Origin: Xanthobacteraceae bacterium
GTDB lineage: Bacteria; Pseudomonadota; Alphaproteobacteria; Rhizobiales; Xanthobacteraceae
Direction: 5' to 3'
Assembly (NCBI GenBank): GCA_019746135.1
Contig: JAIESI010000101.1
Span: 1-44,725, forward strand
DNA: 44,725 bases
The notes below the pieces were generated by a model that saw only the letters and a list, made by a program, of their open reading frames with translations, had not been told where the DNA came from and ran no database searches. The number at the start of each line of letters is the position of its first letter. Positions within the stretch are counted from its first letter, which is position 1. Shown here in pieces: positions 39,630 through 44,725 of this stretch. The position numbers and the translations under genes are program-made.

Positions 39630-39986
39630 TCAGACGAATTGACCGAGGCCGGGAATCGAACCGACGATTTCGCCGACCGTATCCTCGCCCGCCTTCTCGC
39701 GGGCAAACGCAATCAACTCGCGGGTAACGCCCTGCATCTGATCCATGCCGAGTCCCGCGGCCATCAATTTCGTGCCGACGCCCATGATGCCGCCCATGCC
39801 AAAGCCGCCTTCGCCCGACGCCGCCTGCACCGCAGCGTCCGCTCCGGGCATCGCGCTGATGAGCGCCTGCACTTTGTCCGATGGGCCTTCCTTCAAAAGA
39901 AAAGCCAAAATGATTCCAACCGCTTTCTCGGCCACGGCCCGCTCCACGCCAGTGCTGGCGACAAGACGGTCAACAAGTTCGTCCAT
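39630..39986 (-). CDS. DUF2267/DUF937-like small helical protein
   Basis: A 118-residue protein. The N-terminal 45 residues (DELVDRLVASTGVERAVAEKAVGIILAFLLKEGPSDKVQAL) resemble DUF2267. A Gly-rich middle (SGEGGFGMGGIMGVGTKLMAAGLG) and a helical end (VTRELIAFAREKAGEDTVGEIVGSIPGLGQF) follow. No signal peptide or membrane span. ATG 39986 is the evident start. The same strand as the DUF4332 gene, so probably one operon. The role is unknown; the DUF assignment is from pattern memory. Confidence 0.72.
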   Translation of the reverse strand: MDELVDRLVASTGVERAVAEKAVGIILAFLLKEGPSDKVQALISAMPGADAAVQAASGEGGFGMGGIMGVGTKLMAAGLGMDQMQGVTRELIAFAREKAGEDTVGEIVGSIPGLGQFV

Positions 39987-40709
39987 GGCCTCACGCCCTC
40001 AACCGCACTGACGGCGGATTTCCCTCATTGAATATCACCGGCTTATGGAACACAAGGCGGGAAGCGCGGCGAACGCAGTGGCGGCACGGGTTTGCAGGGA
40101 ATCAATCGTGATGCGTTGCGAGAAGGTCACAGCAGCGACAGGCGTCATCGCGCATGAAGTACAATCATGCGGCGCTGCACGCTTCACGGCGTAGACTTTG
40201 CCATGGCGAATTTTATAAGAGCGGCGAGTTGATGCGCGCTCGGCATGTCGCGGCGCACCGATCGCAACAATCAAATCCTTGCGGCCGAATTTGAGAAACG
40301 AGGATTCACATCCGTTGCGATGTCGCGTTGCGTTGGCAATCGACGCATGCACCGGCCACGCAAAAAATCATCAGCTCGGAATTTTCTAAATTGGACGATT
40401 ATGCACTGTGCTTTGAAGTGGCGCGACGTGCCGCGCACGCGATGAAAACAATGCCGGTGTGCGGCGGGTGTTTCGTCCTGCGGAAAGCCAGCGTCGCGGG
40501 TCCGACACAAGCGTACGCGCGCGGATGGATCAGCCCGTTGCGGAACGCCGGAAATGCCGGTGACACCGCGCCGAATTCGTGCCGCGCGGAACCTGGATTT
40601 CCTCAATTTTCTCAATAGCATGCCAAATGACCGTGGGGCTTGCGTCCGGGCCCTCGGGTTCTGCTATGAGTGACGCAGGAAACCCGATGCCTTTCTTGCG
40701 GAGAGCGCG
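39987..40709. other. 723-base region without a convincing gene
   Basis: Between the DUF2267-like gene and the M20 dipeptidase I find no frame with both a good start and protein-like composition. The middle (40190-40400) is visibly less GC-rich than the rest of the window, with TTTTATAAG, AAAAAATCATC and TTTTCTAAATTGG. Short frames on both strands cross it. It should contain the divergent promoters and could hold a non-coding RNA or a decayed gene. Confidence 0.4.
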
Positions 40710-42116
40710 ATGAGCCAAATTCAAGCGGTGCTGGAGCGGATCGATCGCGACCTCGACGCGAGTCTCGAACGGCTGTTCGCGCTGCTGCGGATCCAGTCGG
40801 TGTCCACCGATCCTGCATATAAAGAGTCGTGCCGCGCCGCCGCCGAGCATGTCGCGGCGGATCTGAAGAGCATCGGTTTTGAATCCGAAGTGCGTCCGAC
40901 CGGTGGTCATCCGATCGTCGTAGGCAAGTCGGGCAACGGCAAAGCGAACGGCAAGTCTGGAGGCAACAAGCCGCGCGTTCTGTTCTACGGTCACTACGAC
41001 GTGCAGCCAGTCGATCCGCTCGGTGAGTGGACCCACCCGCCGTTCGAGCCGCGGCTCGAGACGCTGCCCGACGGCCGCAAGGTCATCATCGCCCGCGGGG
41101 CCTGCGACGACAAAGGGCAGGCCATGACGTTCGTCGAAGCCTGCCGGGCCTACAAGGCGGTGACCGGCTCGCTGCCGCTGCCCATCACCATGATGATCGA
41201 GGGGGAGGAGGAGTGCGGCTCCAAGCACCTGTTTGATTTCGTCCGCAACAATGCCGACGAGTTCAAGCTCGACCTGGCGCTGATCTGCGACACCAGCATG
41301 TGGGACCAGCAGACCCCGGCGATCACCACGTCGCTGCGCGGGCTGGTCTACGAGGAGGTGCGGCTCACCTGTGCCGACCGCGACCTGCACTCCGGCCTGT
41401 TCGGCGGTGCGGCGCAGAACCCGTTGCGCGTGCTCAGCAAAATTCTTGCTGCGATGCATGACGACAATGGCCGTGTCACCATTCCCGGATTCTACGACGG
41501 CGTGCCGGAGCTGCCCGCCGACGTGAAGGCCGACCTCAAGGGCCTCAACCTCACGCCCGAGAAATTCCTCGGCCAGGTCGGGCTCAAGGTCCCGGCCGGC
41601 GAGACCGACCGGATGCTGATCGAGCAGATCGCGACGAGGCCTACGGCCGAGATCAACGGCATCATCGGCGGCTATACCGGCGAGGGCGCAAAGACCGTCA
41701 TTCCCGGCAAGGCGCTGGGCAAGGTGTCGTTCCGGCTGGTGGGACAACAGGACCCGAAGAATATCCGCTCAGCGTTCCAGGCCTTCGTCAAGGCGCGGCT
41801 GCCAGCCGACTGCACGGTGGAGTTCGCCAATTTCGCCGATTCGCCCGCCCTCCAACTTCCGTTCGACAACCCGTCCCTCGACAAGGCGCGGACCGCGCTC
41901 GCGGCCGAGTGGGGCCGGAAGGCAGTCACCATCGGGGCCGGCGGCTCGATCCCGATCGTGGGCGATTTCAAGAGCGTGCTCGGCATGGACTCGCTGATGG
42001 TCGGCTTTGCGCTCGACGACGACCGGGTGCATTCGCCGAACGAGAAGTTCGACCTGACCTCGTTCCACAAGGGGATCCGGAGCTGGGCCCGGATTTTGGA
42101 CGCCTTGGCGGCCTAA
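40710..42116 (+). CDS. M20 family dipeptidase / metallo-hydrolase
   Basis: A 468-residue zinc hydrolase of the M20 dipeptidase (CNDP/DapE-like) group. Metal motifs: VLFYGHYDVQPVDPLGEW (His), IIARGACDDKGQAMT (bridging Asp), MMIEGEEECGSKHL (Glu pair), LICDTSMWD (Asp), and DDDRVHSPNEKFDL (final His). The lid includes LTCADRDLHSGLFGGAAQNP and the peptide-binding AGGSIPIVGDF. No signal peptide; cytoplasmic. Family members cleave dipeptides. A Lys/Gly/Asn-rich insertion (SGNGKANGKSGGNKP, about residues 74-88) in the first strand region is unusual. ATG 40710, with GGAGAG upstream. A small lipoprotein gene follows after 57 bases. Confidence 0.92.
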   Translation: MSQIQAVLERIDRDLDASLERLFALLRIQSVSTDPAYKESCRAAAEHVAADLKSIGFESEVRPTGGHPIVVGKSGNGKANGKSGGNKPRVLFYGHYDVQPVDPLGEWTHPPFEPRLETLPDGRKVIIARGACDDKGQAMTFVEACRAYKAVTGSLPLPITMMIEGEEECGSKHLFDFVRNNADEFKLDLALICDTSMWDQQTPAITTSLRGLVYEEVRLTCADRDLHSGLFGGAAQNPLRVLSKILAAMHDDNGRVTIPGFYDGVPELPADVKADLKGLNLTPEKFLGQVGLKVPAGETDRMLIEQIATRPTAEINGIIGGYTGEGAKTVIPGKALGKVSFRLVGQQDPKNIRSAFQAFVKARLPADCTVEFANFADSPALQLPFDNPSLDKARTALAAEWGRKAVTIGAGGSIPIVGDFKSVLGMDSLMVGFALDDDRVHSPNEKFDLTSFHKGIRSWARILDALAA

Positions 42117-42173
42117 ACGGCTCTTCAAGGGTTTTGCGGTTTGCTAGATTGTGATCCGCACCATGAGGCGCGC

Positions 42174-42308
42174 ATGTTCAAACGGCTGACCATCCTGACC
42201 AGCCTTCTGGCCCTCGGGCTCGTGCTCGGCGGCTGCTCGAAGTGCGGCTTCTGGTGGGACGAGTGGCAGTCGCGGCCGGGTGCCTGCAAGGGCGATTTTC
42301 CGAAGTAG
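42174..42308 (+). CDS. Very small lipoprotein
   Basis: A 44-residue frame: MFKRLTILTSLLALGLVLGGC is a lipoprotein signal peptide whose lipobox (LGGC) places the lipidated Cys at residue 21. The mature part is about 24 residues with two more Cys (SKCGFWWDEW, GACKGDFPK) and several Trp. GAGGCG precedes the ATG by several bases. Too short for most gene finders, but the signal and lipobox make it credible. It may be cotranscribed with the dipeptidase. No function known. Confidence 0.7.
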   Translation: MFKRLTILTSLLALGLVLGGCSKCGFWWDEWQSRPGACKGDFPK

Positions 42309-42322
42309 CGCGGCACTCCGCC

Positions 42323-42430
42323 GTCATTCCGGGGCGCGCCGTCAGGCGCGAACCTGGAAACCAGACAAGGAGGGATTTCCTCCGTAGCTGGATTCCGGGC
42401 TCGCGAACGGCGTTCGCACCCCGGAATGAC
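42323..42430. repeat. Extragenic palindromic element (RIME/REP-like)
   Basis: Perfect 12-bp outer arms (GTCATTCCGGGG / CCCCGGAATGAC) enclose three smaller hairpins: CGCGCC/GGCGCG, GGAGG/CCTCC and GCGAACG/CGTTCGC. The element fills the gap between the small lipoprotein gene (+) and the dehalogenase gene (-). Same end sequences as the element at 13938-14071. Confidence 0.82.
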
Positions 42431-42438
42431 GACCTCAG

Positions 42439-43092
42439 TCAGCGCACGGACAAGACGCCGGTCAGGTCCGGCACGACCGCGTCCGGTGGAGAGTCGGTGT
42501 ATTCGTCCGGGTTTCCGGCGCGGTTGATCCAGACGGTGCGGAAGCCGAACGTCGTCGCGCCCATCGCGTCCCAGCGGTTGGACGAGACGAACACCACGTC
42601 GGCCGGCTTGCAGGCAAACTCCCGGGTGACCAGCGCATAGACCTCCATGCGCGGCTTGAACATCTTCAGCACGTCGACCGAGAGCACGGCGTCGAGCTCG
42701 GACTTGAGGCCCGCGGCTGCGAGGGCCGACACGAGCATTGGCGGCGCGCCGTTGGACAGGATCGCGGTCTTGTCGCCGCGCGCCTTGAGCTCGCGCAGCA
42801 CTTTGTGGGCGTCCGGGTAGGCATCGAGCTCCAGGTAAGCGTTGAGCAGGTCGCCGCGGAGCGATCGGTCGACCGCCGGGAACCGCTCGAAGCAGAAGTC
42901 GAGCGCGCGCTGCGTCAAGCTCCAGAAGTCGGCGTAGCGGCCGGCGAGCGTGCCGGTCCAGGTGTATTCGAGCTGCTTCACCCGCCACAGGTCGGAAAAG
43001 CGGTCGGCCTCCGGCCCCACCGCCGCGCGGTGGCGGCCGATCGCGGCATGCACGTCGAACAGCGTGCCGTAGGCGTCGAACACGTAGGGCAT
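42439..43092 (-). CDS. Haloacid dehalogenase, type II
   Basis: A 217-residue HAD enzyme of the L-2-haloacid dehalogenase kind. The residues known for that class are all present in order. They are the nucleophile Asp in FDAYGTLFD (residue 5), the Arg of LWRVKQLEYTW, Ser/Asn in LSNGAP, Lys in KMFKPRMEVY with the following Tyr, and Ser/Asn/Asp in FVSSNRWDAMGA. The W-rich WTGTLAGRYADFW is also typical. ATG 43092 has GGAGG upstream. The natural substrate need not be halogenated. Cytoplasmic, monocistronic; ends at a palindromic element. Confidence 0.92.
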   Translation of the reverse strand: MPYVFDAYGTLFDVHAAIGRHRAAVGPEADRFSDLWRVKQLEYTWTGTLAGRYADFWSLTQRALDFCFERFPAVDRSLRGDLLNAYLELDAYPDAHKVLRELKARGDKTAILSNGAPPMLVSALAAAGLKSELDAVLSVDVLKMFKPRMEVYALVTREFACKPADVVFVSSNRWDAMGATTFGFRTVWINRAGNPDEYTDSPPDAVVPDLTGVLSVR

Positions 43093-43253
43093 GGGAATGC
43101 CTCCGATCAGCAATATTCATGGGCGGGCCACGGCACGGCCCTGTATGGTCGTGCGAATTTTACGAGCCGCGGCGGGCATTGTCGCGGTGATCCCGGTCCC
43201 AAGGCGATGCCTTGCCGCTATGATCGGGCCTGTGACGCGAAGTGGAGTGCGCG

Positions 43254-44111
43254 ATGGCGGATTGGTCGCAGACCTGGACGTTCTTTGACGGCAAGTGGCA
43301 CGAGGGCAACATCCCGCTCTGGAACGTGCGAACGCACGCGATCTGGCTCGGTTCCTCGGTGTTCGACGGCGCGCGCGTGTTCGAAGGGGTCGCGCCCGAC
43401 CTCGACCTGCATTGCGCGCGGGTGAACGCCTCCGCCAGGACCATGCATCTCAATCCCGGAGTTCCGACCGAGCGCTGGATCGAGCTGGTTCATGACGGCA
43501 TCAAGAAGTTCGCGGCGGGCACGCCGCTCTATGTGCGGCCGATGGTCTGGGCCGAGCGCGCCGGCCCGCAGGCGCTGCCGCCCGATCCGGATTCGGCGCG
43601 CTGGTGCCTCGCGCTTTACGACACGCCGATGCGCAAGCCCGAGGGCTTCTCGATCACGCTGTCGCCCTATCGCCGGCCGACCATCGACACCGCACCGGTC
43701 GATGCCAAGGCCGGCTGCCTTTACCCCAACAACGCGCGGGCGATGCTCGAGGCGCGCTCGCGCGGCTTCGACAACTGCATCGTTTGCGATGCGCTCGGCA
43801 ACGTTGCCGAGCTTGCCAACTCCAACGTGTTCATGGCCAAAGACGGCGTGGTGTTCACGCCGATCCCGACCGGCGCGTTCCTCGCCGGCATCACCCGGCA
43901 GCGGGTGATCAAGCTGCTGCGCGCCGGCGGCATTTCGGTGGTCGAGCAGACGCTGCGCTATGGCGACTTCGAGACGGCCGACGAGATTTTCGCCACCGGC
44001 AACGCGTCGAAGGTGATGCCGATCACGCGGATCGGCGAGCGTGCGTTGCAGCCCGGGCCGATGTTCCGCAAGGCGCGCGAGCTTTACTGGGCGTTCGCGC
44101 ACGGCCGCTAG
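43254..44111 (+). CDS. Branched-chain-amino-acid-type aminotransferase (class IV PLP)
   Basis: A 285-residue fold-type IV PLP enzyme. Features: FFDGKWHEGNIPLWNVRTHAIWLGSSVFDGARVFEG at the start, VRPMVWAE in the middle, and the Schiff-base Lys in PVDAKAGCLYPNNARAMLEA. The cofactor Glu follows in GNVAELANSNVFMAKDGVVFTP, then PTGAFLAGITRQRVIKLL and DEIFATGNASKVMPIT. Members transaminate branched-chain amino acids or D-amino acids, or act as lyases on aminodeoxychorismate; this one is annotated in related genomes as a branched-chain aminotransferase. GTGGAG lies before the ATG. The next gene begins two bases after its stop. Confidence 0.9.
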   Translation: MADWSQTWTFFDGKWHEGNIPLWNVRTHAIWLGSSVFDGARVFEGVAPDLDLHCARVNASARTMHLNPGVPTERWIELVHDGIKKFAAGTPLYVRPMVWAERAGPQALPPDPDSARWCLALYDTPMRKPEGFSITLSPYRRPTIDTAPVDAKAGCLYPNNARAMLEARSRGFDNCIVCDALGNVAELANSNVFMAKDGVVFTPIPTGAFLAGITRQRVIKLLRAGGISVVEQTLRYGDFETADEIFATGNASKVMPITRIGERALQPGPMFRKARELYWAFAHGR

Positions 44112-44113
44112 CG

Positions 44114-44656
44114 ATGGTGCGCCTCGCTGCGCTTCTGGTGCTTGCCGCGGTCGCCGGGCCGGCGCTCGGCCAGGACGCCCTGACGCAGGATCTCTATGCG
44201 TCGATGGAGGGCAGCGTCCGCCGCGAATACGACGGGCTGATGCAGGCGATCGCGCGCGGCGAGGGCGGACCCCGGGCCGGCTCCGAAAAGATGCAGCAAC
44301 TGCTCAAGGTCCTGTACCACAACAAGGCGGTGCTGTTTGCGTCCTGCGCGGCGCAAGCGGAGCGGGTCCGCTCGCCGCAGGCCGCGCGCGTGCCGGCCGG
44401 GCAGAACCTGATGCTGACGACCTGCGTGGAGGAGAAGTTCGCGGAGCTCAACAAGTTCAGCAATGTCAGGAGCTACGCGCTGGCGTTTTTTCCCGACCGC
44501 ATCGAGCGATGCGGCGAGGCGTCGCGGCTGCGCGATCAGGAGCCGTTGTTCCCGCCCTACGGCTTCCTGCAGCTTCCGGAGCCGCGGCTCTACGATTTCA
44601 CCCGCTACAACGAATGCCTGATGCGGCCGGAATCTACTTCACCGGCGGCTCAGTGA
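44114..44656 (+). CDS. Secreted hypothetical protein
   Basis: A 180-residue protein with a Sec signal peptide (MVRLAALLVLAAVAGPALGQ). The mature part is mostly helical with several Cys, for example ASCAAQAERV, TTCVEEKFAEL, ERCGEASRLRDQE and NECLMRPES. No family recognised. It starts two bases after the aminotransferase stop, so it is probably cotranscribed. Its 3' end overlaps the end of the leftward gene at the window edge by 23 bases. Confidence 0.75.
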   Translation: MVRLAALLVLAAVAGPALGQDALTQDLYASMEGSVRREYDGLMQAIARGEGGPRAGSEKMQQLLKVLYHNKAVLFASCAAQAERVRSPQAARVPAGQNLMLTTCVEEKFAELNKFSNVRSYALAFFPDRIERCGEASRLRDQEPLFPPYGFLQLPEPRLYDFTRYNECLMRPESTSPAAQ

Positions 44657-44725
44657 AGAGATCGGTGACGGTGCGGCCGCGAAGATCATAGGCGCGCGCG
44701 AAGGTGACGCCGTCGCGGATCACTT
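44634..44725 (-). CDS. C-terminal end of a leftward gene
   Basis: The minus strand is open from the right edge to TAG at 44636-44634, giving a tail that includes IRDGVTFARAYDLRG and ends FTEPPVK. Most of the gene is outside the window. Composition and codon use look coding; no family can be named. Convergent with the gene at 44114. Confidence 0.55.
   Translation of the reverse strand, partial: VIRDGVTFARAYDLRGRTVTDLFTEPPVK

Noticed and set aside
42125..43120. 331-codon minus-strand frame over the dehalogenase and the repeat
   Set aside because: Out of frame with the dehalogenase, whose motifs are all in the frame 43092-42439; Arg/Gly-rich shadow.

Overview
The window is GC-rich (clearly above 60% by eye) chromosomal DNA from an alphaproteobacterium. 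It most likely belongs to the Hyphomicrobiales, near Bradyrhizobium, Rhodopseudomonas, Pseudolabrys or Rhodoplanes. The evidence is a full liv-type amino-acid ABC transporter, a Tat-exported beta-helix protein of the TIGR03808 type, a TIGR03809-type small protein, a DUF3750 protein, a Rhizobium etli-type asparaginase, and many short intergenic palindromic elements. I see no integrase, transposase, phage gene, CRISPR array, rRNA or tRNA. This is ordinary core or shell chromosome, densely packed with genes.

Layout. 1-1000: the end of a subtilase gene and a small secreted Tyr/Gly-rich protein, each followed by a terminator. 1150-6550: liv transporter livG-livF-(decayed binding-protein gene)-binding protein-livH-livM, then a Rid-family protein. 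6715-7288: a TIGR03809-type protein and an island of palindromes with a 3 x 36 bp tandem repeat. 7289-11764: a plus-strand run of M20 carboxypeptidase, old-yellow-enzyme reductase, carbamoylase/allantoate-type amidohydrolase and EamA exporter. 11804-15701: a tiny membrane peptide, DUF3750, class 3 asparaginase and a ThDP enzyme. 15876-17616: a small membrane protein and a DUF937 protein. 18084-19225: a two-subunit ThDP decarboxylase whose alpha subunit carries an in-frame copy of the 36 bp palindromic element. 19448-23764: small secreted proteins, an MFS transporter with an in-frame palindromic insert and the Tat beta-helix protein. 23906-28010: meaB behind a very large EndoQ-UvrD fusion. 28150-30475: a DUF3298-like protein, a CBS protein and a HepT/MntA toxin-antitoxin pair. 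30514-35447: a methylmalonyl-CoA mutase operon (mutA - membrane protein - GFA protein - mutB). 35541-38995: a histidine phosphatase, then folP-folB-folK-LLM oxidoreductase. 39177-39986: two small DUF proteins. 40710-44725: an M20 dipeptidase, a small lipoprotein, haloacid dehalogenase, class IV aminotransferase, a secreted protein and the 3' end of a leftward gene.

How it fits together. The left third looks like uptake and catabolism of amino acids or N-substituted amino acids: liv importer, Rid protein, glutamate-carboxypeptidase-like hydrolase, carbamoylase and asparaginase. The centre handles propionyl/methylmalonyl-CoA (MutA, MutB and the MeaB chaperone). The right part makes folate.

The strongest leads are three. 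First, a single polypeptide joins an Endonuclease Q-like lesion nuclease to a UvrD-type helicase and ends in a beta-clamp-binding-like motif (24900-28010). Second, a mobile-looking 36 bp hairpin element exists as an intergenic tandem trimer and as an in-frame 12-codon insertion in an enzyme gene, with a compensatory base-pair change in its stem. Third, the liv operon contains a relic of a second binding-protein gene.
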